Assembly (NCBI GenBank): GCA_050740975.1 | Contig: JBOIEE010000139.1 | Coordinates: 1-29,348 of the forward strand | DNA length: 29,348 nt | Origin: JBOHHR01 sp050740975 | GTDB taxonomy: Bacteria; Pseudomonadota; Gammaproteobacteria; JBOHHR01 | Reading direction: 5' to 3' | Part shown: positions 1 through 7,719 of the stretch, in pieces | Numbering within the stretch: position 1 is the first letter of the stretch | Layout of the letters: the number at the start of each line of letters is the position of its first letter | Position numbers and translations under genes: made by a program | Notes under the pieces: generated by a model | Told to the model about the DNA's origin: nothing | What the model saw: only the letters and a program-made list of their open reading frames with translations | Database searches by the model: none

Positions 1-2
1 TC

Positions 3-158
3 ACCGTGCTGGATGAGACCGAACAGGAGGCGTTAAATCTCGGGTTGCTCAGCTCTACGGAACTGGAACGCTGGCACGCAAGTCTGGCGGAGATCGAGGC
101 GGAGGGTGGCTTTTTTTGCAGCGCCACACTGGTCATGGTCGCGGGTCGCAAGCCGTGA
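3..158 (+). CDS. C-terminal fragment of a probable SAM-dependent methyltransferase
   Basis: The open frame enters from the left edge and runs 51 codons to a TGA; the start lies outside the window. The visible tail has an acidic, helical stretch (LERWHASLAEIEAEGG) followed by FFCSATLVMVAGRKP. An ending of the form FF.S.T..LV.GRKP is common at the C-terminus of class I S-adenosylmethionine-dependent methyltransferases, where it forms the last strands of the Rossmann-like sheet. That family assignment is an inference from the tail only; no SAM-binding motif is inside the window and the substrate cannot be guessed. The next gene starts more than 570 bases downstream, so this gene probably ends its transcription unit. 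Confidence 0.55.
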   Translation, partial: TVLDETEQEALNLGLLSSTELERWHASLAEIEAEGGFFCSATLVMVAGRKP

Positions 159-730
159 CCTAGTTGCGATCCATCGCTGCGCAGGCAGATCGGACTTAAG
201 GAAGCTCTGCAAAAGTTACTCCGCAGCCCATCTGCTTTGTCGCGCTCGAGATATTGGTGCAACGCAATAATATTGCATCGCAGCATAGTACAGGCTGTTC
301 GATGTCAACAGCTTCGTTGAGGAGAAATTTTGGGCAGGTGTTCGTTGAGGCGAGATATGCGTGAGTTTGCATCTCTTCCAGGCGGCTAATCGTGCGCTGA
401 AGGCGCTCTGCAAGCTCCGGCCCCGGGCTTTACCAACTCGTCGAACATCCGTTGTGTGTGCAGCACGACCCGTGTTTGCGCCGTGTCGGGAAGGATGTCC
501 CCCGCGCGGCAAGGTCGCGCTGATATCTTTGCTCTGGTGTCATCAGCAATCGTCCATCGGGGCCCGTGCCTAGGTGCGTCTGCCTAGGCTAGCTTAATAT
601 GAGGCATCGGGGCGGCCAACGGTGGCGCTGTACCGAGAAGCGGAACAGAATTGATAGGGTGAGAAACGACAGAAGACCGGATGGCGCAGCATCAGAGAGG
701 CGCGCCTAGGCGGCGCGGGGCAAGTCGGGC
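159..730. other. Intergenic region, no supported gene
   Basis: Short open frames occur on both strands here, but none has a recognisable product, a good ribosome-binding site or a convincing composition. Visible small structures are an inverted repeat GCAATA-A-TATTGC (264-276), three CCTAGG hexamers (569-574, 583-588, 705-710) and a 10-base palindrome CGCCTAGGCG (703-712) just before the GNAT gene. I see no tRNA, insertion-sequence gene or clear promoter. Confidence 0.5.
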
Positions 731-1498
731 ATGCTTCCGCAACGCGCAACGGTGCATTCAATAGCTTCTCTAGCGGATCGGCCTGAGCTTCTTGCACCTA
801 TCCAACAAATCTTTGACGCGGCATGGAATCCGACGCTGATAATGCCGAGCACCAGCTATCACTTGATTCCTCGCCTCGCCACTGACTTTTCCAAGTTCGT
901 GTTGGTTGCCATAACCGATAACCCGATGGAGCCGATTGGATACGCCGCTGGGATCCCGTTTGTCGGTCCAAAAGATCTACTCGAGCTCCCAGACGGTGGA
1001 TACGATGAGGTCTTCGAGCTCGGTGTAAGCGACTTTGACACCCGCCAGACTCCCACTATGCTAGCCGCCTTGGCAATCGCGCTAATGCCGAAGCATCGTG
1101 GTCGCGGCGTGAGCGAAACGTTAGCAAAAGCGCTGTGCAATCTCGCGCGTAGCTATGGATTTGGGCATCTCGTGGTTCCGGTACGACCGACTCACAAGAC
1201 GTCCGAGCCCTTTACACCCATGGAAGAATACGTGTTGCGGGCCCGTCCAGACGGCGCGCCGACCGATCCTTGGATCCGGCTCCACTGGCGTTTGGGCGCG
1301 ACCATAGTAAAGGTGTGTCCTTCATCGATGACCATGCGTGCAAGCATTCCCGCTTGGGAAAAAGCAACGGGCATGGCGTTCCCCACGAGCGGGCTTTACC
1401 CGATCCCGGATGCCCTAGCCCCATTGCGTGTGGATTGTGAACGCGATGAGGCTGTGTTGATCGAACCGAATGTGTGGATGGATTATCTCATTCGATAG
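731..1498 (+). CDS. GNAT-like N-acetyltransferase family protein
   Basis: The 255-residue protein carries a GNAT motif A in the form PKHRGRGVSETLAKAL (about residues 120-135), the R/Q-x-x-G-x-G/A loop that binds the pyrophosphate of acetyl-CoA. A strand/loop (GHLVVPVRPTHK) and a long C-terminal half containing DPWIRLHWRLGA and IEPNVWMDYLI follow. This C-terminal extension is typical of a family annotated only as GNAT acetyltransferase, whose substrate I do not know. The ATG is the first start after an in-frame TAG at 707-709; no clear Shine-Dalgarno sequence precedes it, so a later start is possible. There are no signal peptide or membrane segments, so it is probably cytosolic. It stands alone between two gene-poor stretches, which gives no functional context and would fit horizontal gain. 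Confidence 0.7.
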   Translation: MLPQRATVHSIASLADRPELLAPIQQIFDAAWNPTLIMPSTSYHLIPRLATDFSKFVLVAITDNPMEPIGYAAGIPFVGPKDLLELPDGGYDEVFELGVSDFDTRQTPTMLAALAIALMPKHRGRGVSETLAKALCNLARSYGFGHLVVPVRPTHKTSEPFTPMEEYVLRARPDGAPTDPWIRLHWRLGATIVKVCPSSMTMRASIPAWEKATGMAFPTSGLYPIPDALAPLRVDCERDEAVLIEPNVWMDYLIR

Positions 1499-1872
1499 GT
1501 TTTTGCCCCTATTCAGCGGCGGAAGAGATAGAGCCCTTTGCTGACGGTGAATCTGCGCGGCAGACGCCTCCATTGCGCACCACACCGTAGCAATATGGGG
1601 AGGACAGGCACACCATCAACACGCCGTTTACAAAGACTTCAACGACTTGCTGTTTACGCGCCGACTCCAGTTCGTCACGCTAAAAGCGAACGTCATAAGT
1701 GAATTGTAGGCTTGCGTAGCCCCTAAGCGTACTCTTGGCGTAGTCGAGGAAGGACGGGCTTATGGAAGCCCGTATAAGTGAGATCTTAGGACGCTACGCA
1801 CAGATACGCCGAGGGCCTATCGTCCAAGCCGTCGCCAAAGCCAAGCATAATCCATCCAGTCTCCACGGCCCG
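1499..1872. other. Intergenic region with possible degraded reading frame
   Basis: No intact gene is supported. On the minus strand one frame stays open for 56 codons ending at a TAG (1509-1511). It is interrupted by a single TAG at 1680-1682 and continues open for another 37 codons upstream. The conceptual product includes DELESARKQQVVEVFVNGVL and is not one I recognise, and it has no convincing start. It could be a broken gene or chance. A perfect 8-base-pair hairpin lies at 1754-1773. Confidence 0.35.
1754..1773 (-). terminator. Perfect 8-bp hairpin downstream of the porin gene
   Basis: ACGGGCTT (1754-1761) and AAGCCCGT (1766-1773) are exact inverted repeats around a 4-base loop. It lies about 100 bases beyond the porin stop codon in that gene's direction. 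There is no T-run on either strand, so an intrinsic terminator is only a guess; an mRNA-stabilising stem is equally possible. Confidence 0.3.
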
Positions 1873-3123
1873 CTAGAAGCGGTAAGACAACAGCAGAGCG
1901 AAGATGTCCCACTTCTTGTTCAGCGCAAACACGTCGGGGTTGTCTTGGGGAAACAGAAATAGGGTGCCCCCATATACATTGTGATATTCGGCTCGCAGCA
2001 TCCACGAAGGGGTGATGTTATAGCGCACGCCGACGGTCCAATCCTTGGCGAATTGTAAGTGCGAAGGTAAGCCGGTTGCCGCTTCGAACTCGGAGCCGTC
2101 GCGATCATCGACGTTGCCGAAGAACACATCGTAACGCACCATCATCTCCCAGTGCGGGTCGATGCGGTAGATTCCCTGGATGTAATAGCTCTCACCGACG
2201 ATATCTAGTTTGAAGTCAGGCGAGAATACCCCTTCCTGCACGATGCGCCTGCGAGCGTACTCGCCGGTCAAGCTCCAATGCTCGGCCTCGTATTGTGCCG
2301 AGAATATCAGGGGCTCGAGGGCATCGGTCCCGGGGAAGTCGCCGTCCTCAGGGCTGAACTTGGGGTTGTACTCGTCCATCACGCGGGCTCCGGTGACCGC
2401 AAAGCGCAGGCCTTGGAGCGGCGTTTCGTAGATCAGGCGTCCGAGGTACGACACGCGAGGGTCCAGATCGCCGGGGAGGTCCTCGCCAAAAAACGCCAGC
2501 TCGGAGTTTTCATTATCGACGCGCGGGAAAAAAGGCCCCAGGAATTCCAGCACGAAGCTTCCCCAAGTGCCGCGCGCTTCTCCGTAAAACAGGATCCCAT
2601 CGCCGGAGATCTGCAGCTCACGGGTTCTGTCGAAGTATATGGATTGCGGCAACAGGATGCTGGGGCGCGTGAAGGCCACATCGCGCGTGTCGTTGTAAAG
2701 CCCGAAGGGTACTCGGACGCGCCCGGCCCGGACGCCAAGGCGGTGCTCCGGGGTCTCGATGGCTGCGTAGTCGAGCAGCGCGAAATCGAGCTCGGGCTCG
2801 CCCTCGGCCGCTCCGCCCGCCCGGCGAGAGAGGCCCTGAATCGCGAGCTGCAATCTCGGCAGCGGCGTCCATGATGCGTTCACGCCGATCTCGGTGAAGT
2901 CGAGACTCCCGCCACGGGTGCTCTTACCGAAGAGGTTGTTATTATTCGAGGTGAGGAAATAGCCCTGGCTGAGAAAGCCGTGGACTTGAAATCCTTCAAA
3001 AAGCTCGAGGGCAAGCGCCGGGTGGCACAGCCCCAGCCAGAGGACTAGCGCCGGCCACCACGGCACGGATTGGGGCGCCCGCGCGCTTCTACCGAACCGG
3101 CAGGACAGTGACGCTCTCATCAA
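1873..3123 (-). CDS. Outer-membrane porin-like beta-barrel protein
   Basis: The 416-residue product has an N-terminal signal peptide with hydrophobic core WWPALVLWLGLC and likely cleavage after ALA near residue 39. The mature part has alternating polar/hydrophobic strands rich in aromatic residues (FQVHGFLSQGYFL, YYIQGIYRID, HWEMMVRYDVFF, WMLRAEYHNVYG) and ends in LLLSYRF. A terminal Phe is the classical outer-membrane barrel targeting signal. Length and texture fit a 16-18-stranded porin-like barrel; the substrate is not evident. The start overlaps the 3' end of the upstream phosphate-binding-like gene by 35 bases, implying translational coupling. In several proteobacteria small PBP-like proteins are encoded beside porin-like proteins, so a joint role in anion sensing or uptake is plausible but inferred. 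Confidence 0.75.
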   Translation of the reverse strand: MMRASLSCRFGRSARAPQSVPWWPALVLWLGLCHPALALELFEGFQVHGFLSQGYFLTSNNNNLFGKSTRGGSLDFTEIGVNASWTPLPRLQLAIQGLSRRAGGAAEGEPELDFALLDYAAIETPEHRLGVRAGRVRVPFGLYNDTRDVAFTRPSILLPQSIYFDRTRELQISGDGILFYGEARGTWGSFVLEFLGPFFPRVDNENSELAFFGEDLPGDLDPRVSYLGRLIYETPLQGLRFAVTGARVMDEYNPKFSPEDGDFPGTDALEPLIFSAQYEAEHWSLTGEYARRRIVQEGVFSPDFKLDIVGESYYIQGIYRIDPHWEMMVRYDVFFGNVDDRDGSEFEAATGLPSHLQFAKDWTVGVRYNITPSWMLRAEYHNVYGGTLFLFPQDNPDVFALNKKWDIFALLLSYRF

Positions 3124-3778
3124 TCATCTTCCGCGATAGGTAACCGATCGCGCCGGACGTGCCTGCCACCCTTGTGCGCATTTCCTCCTCGCTGACCACC
3201 ACGACGGGCGCCTCGCCGCGGGTGCCCGCCACCCTGGCGCGCATTTCCTCCTCGCTCGCCACCTCAAGAGGCGCCTGGCCGGTGCCCGAATAGACAAGGC
3301 GGTCCCACGCGCTTCGATACTGGTGTGGAAAGACCCCGAGGATCTGCTTGCAGAACATGCCATGCAGCGCGTGGTTATCCGGGAGCACGTACACGCGAAT
3401 TGGCGTACCATCTTCCCAGGTACGCAGCCGCATGCCGAAAATGGCAGAAAGCGTATTTCGCGCGATCGACTCGCCCACGGGTGTCGCCGGATTGACAACG
3501 ACGACCACCTCCTCCGAATTTGCTCGGGCTGGCCATCCGCACAGCAGGGTCAGGCAAAGCACCCATGCCCGGAGCGCCGAGCCGGTACGCCTCACCTTCG
3601 ACGGCCCGGCGAGTGCTGGACGCGCGCGCCTCACAAGGACCACGCCGTGGCGCAGCCCTACCGCAAAACGAGTAGCAGGTATGGCTCGTTGCAAAGCGGT
3701 GGCCCAAGGCGTTGAATAGGCCATCGGGTAATATGCGAGATCCGGACGCAACAACACCTTCAGTGCTTTAGTGCCCAA
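3089..3778 (-). CDS. Periplasmic phosphate-binding (PBP/PstS-like) domain protein with internal duplication
   Basis: After a signal peptide (hydrophobic core ALRAWVLCLTLLC, likely cleavage after ARA at residue 87) comes a domain of about 140 residues. It contains VVVVNPATPVGESIARNTLSAIFGM and ends with TSGAIGYLSRKMID, the GAIGY signature of the small phosphate ABC transporter substrate-binding-like family. These are shorter than full PstS and often lack a transporter. The start is TTG: AGGAGG (3787-3792, complement) is placed 8 bases before it. This leaves about 60 residues ahead of the signal peptide, so a GTG at 3593-3595 is a credible alternative start. Residues 169-189 and 190-210 form a 21-residue tandem repeat (both contain SEEEMR.RVAGT). 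It starts 27 bases after the acyltransferase gene and overlaps the porin gene. Confidence 0.75.
   Translation of the reverse strand: MGTKALKVLLRPDLAYYPMAYSTPWATALQRAIPATRFAVGLRHGVVLVRRARPALAGPSKVRRTGSALRAWVLCLTLLCGWPARANSEEVVVVVNPATPVGESIARNTLSAIFGMRLRTWEDGTPIRVYVLPDNHALHGMFCKQILGVFPHQYRSAWDRLVYSGTGQAPLEVASEEEMRARVAGTRGEAPVVVVSEEEMRTRVAGTSGAIGYLSRKMIDESVTVLPVR
3149..3274 (-). repeat. 63-base in-frame tandem duplication in the PBP-like gene
   Basis: Copies 3212-3274 and 3149-3211 are adjacent, equal in length and identical at about 50 of 63 positions by direct alignment. The central 18 bases around the EEEMR codons are identical. The duplication adds 21 residues just before the GAIGY motif and keeps the frame. 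Confidence 0.85.
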
Positions 3779-3805
3779 GCAATCCCCCTCCTGAATGTTT
3801 TTCGT

Positions 3806-4609
3806 TTAACTCGCCTTGGCTTGCATTTCACTGGCCCCATCATCGCGTGGTGCAGGCCAAATCTCCCCGTTCTCAGTCAGCAAATACCATATCTCCGGAC
3901 GCCGCCCGTGCACATTTGCAAAAACTTCCGGAAGGAAGCCCCAGTGAGCGCGCACAGGTCCATGGTAATCGAACAGCGGGCTCACCGGCCTGAGCTCCAA
4001 TCCGAACTGGCACAGGCGTCGATCCAGCCGCGGCTCCATTGCCGTATACCAGTACCTGATATTTAGCTCCCAACTCATGATCATGGCCGCCTTGATGAGA
4101 CCCAGAACCGGATGCGGTAGGACGCGACGCTCGTCGCTCGCGCGACCGGCGTCAAGGCGCTCTTCTGCCAGGCCGTCCGCCCACTGCTGTTCGCCTTGAC
4201 GAGAGCGAAACCGTCTGGCAAGGATGAACCGGGAGCACTCGCCGATGCTGCGGCGGATCGAACCAGCTATGCGCGCATGTCCCTGTTCAATCTGCTGCCC
4301 CGCCGCCGCCTCGACGGGAAACAGAGCATCCGGTTGCACGGGGTCTGCGTGCACCAGCCTGACCGTTCCCGCATTGGTGCCGGTGGGCCGGTGCCGGAGC
4401 AGGCAGTGCACCGAGCGGTGCTCGTAGTCGTAGATGTCGCGCTCCAGTCCATCGGGATAGTCCTCCGGTTCAAAGCCCGGCAATAGGCCTTCTTGACAAT
4501 AGACCTGGTAACGCAGCCCGAACGCTTGCTCCAAGAGTTCGGCAGTGTCGGCCCGCACAATCTCAAAGTACTGCTTAAAATGGGTGACAAGATCGTGGGG
4601 CAGACTCAT
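3806..4609 (-). CDS. PEP-CTERM/exosortase system-associated acyltransferase
   Basis: The 267-residue product matches the exosortase-associated acyltransferase family (TIGR03694), a GNAT-fold branch related to N-acyl amino-acid synthases. The sequence shows the family N-terminus FKQYFEIVRADTAELLEQAF, then LRYQVYCQEGLLPGFEPEDY and the DGLERDIYD/SVHCLLRHR block. GTVRLVHAD, SRFILARRFR, a long helix of LGLIKAAMIMSWELNIRYWY type, and the ending EIWYLLTENGEIWPAP follow. Members occur only in genomes with exosortase/PEP-CTERM sorting and exopolysaccharide loci; their reaction is not established. There is no signal peptide, so it is cytosolic or membrane-peripheral. No exosortase is in this window. 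It is first in a three-gene minus-strand cassette with the PBP-like and porin-like genes. No good ribosome-binding site precedes the ATG. Confidence 0.85.
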   Translation of the reverse strand: MSLPHDLVTHFKQYFEIVRADTAELLEQAFGLRYQVYCQEGLLPGFEPEDYPDGLERDIYDYEHRSVHCLLRHRPTGTNAGTVRLVHADPVQPDALFPVEAAAGQQIEQGHARIAGSIRRSIGECSRFILARRFRSRQGEQQWADGLAEERLDAGRASDERRVLPHPVLGLIKAAMIMSWELNIRYWYTAMEPRLDRRLCQFGLELRPVSPLFDYHGPVRAHWGFLPEVFANVHGRRPEIWYLLTENGEIWPAPRDDGASEMQAKAS

Positions 4610-5051
4610 CCGAAAACTCGTGAAAAGGGCCCGTCGCTAGCTTCAAGGCTGGTTAAAAATATTCTACCAGTATAGCCGATCGCGCCGGGCGTATTTGCCA
4701 CTCTTATCGGCCCACAGGTTGCGATCCCGCAAAAAAAAAGCCATCGCCTGACATCATTAACGACCCCCAACGACCCCTAGAAACGATCGTCGCACCCCGT
4801 GGTATTGGATCCCCGGAGCGATGAGCTTGAGCGGTTAGTTACGCCGTCCATCTGGGTTGTTCGCCGCCCCCCTTTGTCCATTATAGTTCGTGTTAGTAAG
4901 AGTGGCGGCTTAACTTATTAACTTGCTTTAGCTGTAAACGACGACAGCCCCTCAGGACCGATCACCGGGAGGAAGGGGCGCACAGGAGGGGGAGAGCTGG
5001 CCACCAAGGGTCGATCATCAACGAGCCAACGCTGGCTTCCAATGGCCGGCC
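4610..5051. other. Intergenic region upstream of the envelope cassette
   Basis: No gene is supported in these 442 bases. They contain an inverted repeat CTGGT-N12-ACCAG with an AT-rich centre (4649-4670) close to the acyltransferase start, which could be an operator or promoter element. They also hold a run of nine A (4731-4739) and a short segment resembling the end of the PBP-like gene (4672-4704). No convincing terminator follows the clpB stop codon. Confidence 0.45.
4672..4704 (-). pseudogene. Possible remnant of a PBP-like gene (RVANTPGAIGY)
   Basis: Eleven codons read RVANTPGAIGY, matching RVAGTSGAIGY of the downstream binding protein. The DNA is identical at 26 of 33 positions to 3140-3172. 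The same frame runs on to a TGA that overlaps the ATG of the acyltransferase gene. Flanking sequence does not resemble the family further, so this is either a heavily decayed paralogue or coincidence. Confidence 0.3.
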
Positions 5052-7652
5052 CTATGCCACATGGACCTTGGGATCCCCTTTGTTGAAGTTGAGCCTCCCT
5101 CCTTCTGCGGTATCCACATAGATCCGATCGCCCACGGAGAAATCCCCGGCAAGGATGCGCTGGGCGAGGGGATTCTCGATCAAGTGCTGTATCGTGCGTT
5201 TAAGCGGCCTCGCACCATACACCGGGTCATAACCGCCTTCGGCGATACGGTCCAAGGCCGCATCGCTGAGCTCGATGCCGATATTCCTCTCGCTCAAACG
5301 CTTTCGCAGCAGCTCGATCTGGATGGTGGCGATGGTGCGGATCTGCTGTTTGTCGAGCGGATGGAAGACAACCACTTCATCGATGCGATTTACGAACTCG
5401 GGCCTGAAATGCTGGGCCACCGTCTCCATTAAAGCGGCTTTCATGGTCCCATAGTTCTCCTCCCCGGCTAACTCCTGGATGAGCTGGGACCCGAGATTGG
5501 AAGTCATCACCACCACCGTGTTGCGAAAATCCACGGTGCGACCATGCCCATCCGTCAGCCGACCATCGTCCAGCACCTGCAACAAGACGTTGAATACCTC
5601 GGCATGGGCCTTTTCCACTTCGTCCAGAAGAACCACGGAATACGGCTTTCGCCGCACCGCTTCGGTCAAATAGCCGCCTTCTTCGTATCCTACGTAACCG
5701 GGGGGCGCCCCAATGAGCCTCGCCACCGAGTGCTTTTCCATAAATTCAGACATGTCAACGCGCACCAGCGCTTCCTCGGTATCGAACAGAAAAGCCGCCA
5801 AGGCCTTGCATAATTCCGTCTTACCCACTCCAGTGGGTCCGAGAAAGAGAAAAGACCCGTTGGGGCGGTTGGGATCGGATAAACCCGAGCGCGAACGCCG
5901 GATAGCGTTGGCGATGGCCATAACCGCCTCCTCTTGGCCAACCACGCGCTGATGCAAGGCCGCCTCCATGCGCAACAGCTTATCCCGCTCACCCTCCATC
6001 ATCTTGGAGACGGGGATCCCGGTCCATTTTGAAACCACCTCCGCCACTTCTTCTTCGGTGACGGCGTTGCGCAGCAATTTCATTCCTGCAGTTTCGGCCT
6101 GTGTCGCTGCCGCCAAGTTTTTTTCCAGCTCAGGTATACGGCCGTATTGCAACTCAGACATACGCGCCAGATCGCCAGCGCGGCGCGCGGTCTCCAACTC
6201 CTGTCGAACCCGCTCCAAAGCTTCTTTGATGTGTTTTGAGCCCTGAACCGCGGCCTTCTCCGCCTTCCACACTTCCTCCAAATCGGCGTACTCCTGCCCT
6301 AGCTTTTGGATCTCTCCTTGCAATTTTTCCAAGCGCTCCTTGGACGCAGGATCGGTTTCTTTTTTCAACGCTTCCCGCTCGATCTTCAGCTGGATCAAGC
6401 GGCGCTCGAGGCGGTCCATCTGTTCAGGCTTGGAATCGATCTCCATGCGGATGCGGCTGGCTGCTTCGTCGATCAGATCGATCGCCTTATCGGGCAGTTG
6501 CCGGTCGGTGATATAGCGGTGGGACAGCGTCGCGGCGGCGACAATCGCCGGATCGGTGATGTCCACGCCATGATGGACTTCGTAGCGTTCCTGCAGGCCG
6601 CGTAGAATAGCAATAGTATCCTCCACACTGGGCTCTTCCACCAACACCTTCTGGAAGCGGCGCTCCAATGCGGCATCTTTTTCCACATACTTCCTGTACT
6701 CATCCAAAGTGGTCGCGCCGATACAGTGCAGCTCTCCGCGTGCTAAGGCCGGTTTCAACATATTGCCGGCATCCAGGGCTCCTTCCGCCTTTCCAGCACC
6801 CACTACCGTGTGCAACTCATCGATAAACAGGATGATCTGGCCTTCCTGCTTAGCCAGATCGTGGAGCACCGCTTTGAGACGTTCCTCGAATTCACCGCGG
6901 AATTTCGCCCCCGCGATCAAGGCGCCCATGTCGAGCGACAACACGCGCCGGTTTTTTAACCCTTCGGGTACCTCGCTGTTGATGATGCGCTGGGCCAAAC
7001 CCTCTACGATGGCGGTCTTGCCGACACCAGGCTCACCGATCAACACCGGATTGTTCTTGGTGCGTCGCTGCAGCACCTGAATCGTGCGGCGGATCTCGTC
7101 ATCACGGCCGATAACGGGATCGAGTTTTCCCCGTTCGGCGCGCTCTGTTAGGTCAATGGTGTATTTCTCCAGCGCCTGGCGCAGCTCCTCCGCATTGGGA
7201 TCTTGAATGCGCTGCCCCCCACGCACCTGATCGACGGCCTGTACCAGCCGTTCTTTAGCCGCTCCGGCCTTACGCAGCAGATCACCTAAAGGCCCCTTGT
7301 CCTCTGCCGCCGCGAGCACGAATAATTCGCTGGAAATGTATTGGTCCTGACGCTGCTGAGCGAGCTTGTCGGTTACGTTGAGCAACCGCCCCAGATCATT
7401 TGAGACATGCACTTCGCCCGCGGTGCCACTCACTTGGGGAAGCCGATCGAGCGCCTCACCCAGCTGTGAGCGCAGTTGGTTGACATTTACCCCCGCGGCA
7501 TGCAGCAGCGGTCGCACCGTGCCGCTCTCCTGATCCAGCAGCGCGGTCATTAGGTGCACCGGCTCGAGGAAAGCGTGATCCCGCCCAACCGCAAGGCTCT
7601 GCGCATCGGCTAACGCCGCCTGAAATTTAGCCGTAAGTTTGTCCATTCTCAT
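5052..7652 (-). CDS. clpB: ATP-dependent disaggregase chaperone ClpB
   Basis: The full-length 866-residue ClpB/Hsp104-type protein solubilises aggregated proteins together with DnaK. Order of parts: N-terminal Clp repeat domain (residues 1-145), first AAA+ domain with Walker A GEPGVGKT (206-213) and Walker B LFIDELH, the coiled-coil middle domain (about 400-525, charged heptads), and the second AAA+ domain with GPTGVGKT and VVLLDEVEKAH. The C-terminal D2-small domain includes YGARPLKRTIQ. The start MRMDKLTAKFQ aligns with the Escherichia coli start, so the first of two nearby ATGs is chosen; AGAGGG precedes it. A sigma-32-like promoter lies about 40 bases upstream. It is divergent from sohB and monocistronic as far as can be seen. 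Cytosolic. Confidence 0.98.
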   Translation of the reverse strand: MRMDKLTAKFQAALADAQSLAVGRDHAFLEPVHLMTALLDQESGTVRPLLHAAGVNVNQLRSQLGEALDRLPQVSGTAGEVHVSNDLGRLLNVTDKLAQQRQDQYISSELFVLAAAEDKGPLGDLLRKAGAAKERLVQAVDQVRGGQRIQDPNAEELRQALEKYTIDLTERAERGKLDPVIGRDDEIRRTIQVLQRRTKNNPVLIGEPGVGKTAIVEGLAQRIINSEVPEGLKNRRVLSLDMGALIAGAKFRGEFEERLKAVLHDLAKQEGQIILFIDELHTVVGAGKAEGALDAGNMLKPALARGELHCIGATTLDEYRKYVEKDAALERRFQKVLVEEPSVEDTIAILRGLQERYEVHHGVDITDPAIVAAATLSHRYITDRQLPDKAIDLIDEAASRIRMEIDSKPEQMDRLERRLIQLKIEREALKKETDPASKERLEKLQGEIQKLGQEYADLEEVWKAEKAAVQGSKHIKEALERVRQELETARRAGDLARMSELQYGRIPELEKNLAAATQAETAGMKLLRNAVTEEEVAEVVSKWTGIPVSKMMEGERDKLLRMEAALHQRVVGQEEAVMAIANAIRRSRSGLSDPNRPNGSFLFLGPTGVGKTELCKALAAFLFDTEEALVRVDMSEFMEKHSVARLIGAPPGYVGYEEGGYLTEAVRRKPYSVVLLDEVEKAHAEVFNVLLQVLDDGRLTDGHGRTVDFRNTVVVMTSNLGSQLIQELAGEENYGTMKAALMETVAQHFRPEFVNRIDEVVVFHPLDKQQIRTIATIQIELLRKRLSERNIGIELSDAALDRIAEGGYDPVYGARPLKRTIQHLIENPLAQRILAGDFSVGDRIYVDTAEGGRLNFNKGDPKVHVA

Positions 7653-7691
7653 GCTTGCACCCTCTAACCTTAGCGAGACTACACCCTTTTA

Positions 7692-7719
7692 ATATGGGCC
7701 TGCCGATCGGGAGTTCAAC
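7692..7719 (-). promoter_or_regulatory. Sigma-32 (heat-shock) type promoter of clpB
   Basis: On the minus strand, GTTGAAC (7713-7719) is followed after 13 bases by GCCCATAT (7692-7699). The RpoH consensus is CTTGAAA, a 13-17-base spacer, then CCCCATNT. The -10 matches seven of eight positions and the -35 core TTGAA is intact. The site lies 40 bases before clpB, a gene known to be under heat-shock control. Confidence 0.75.

Noticed and set aside
200..240. Possible insertion-sequence end around GGAAGCTCTGCAAAAG
   Set aside because: No matching inverted partner or transposase was found in the window.
216..573. Overlapping open frames on both strands (98 and 70 residues) before the GNAT gene
   Set aside because: No recognisable product, no ribosome-binding site and mutually overlapping; most likely chance in GC-rich DNA.
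2278..2874. A 198-residue plus-strand open frame opposite the porin gene
   Set aside because: It is antisense to a clear beta-barrel protein with signal peptide and terminal Phe; its composition is that of a codon shadow.
3323..3719. Plus-strand frames of 123-130 residues opposite the binding-protein gene
   Set aside because: They mirror a gene with signal peptide and family motif and have no features of their own.
4649..4757. A 26-codon minus-strand frame beginning MAFFLRDRN near the poly-A run
   Set aside because: Too short, no properly spaced ribosome-binding site, no known match.
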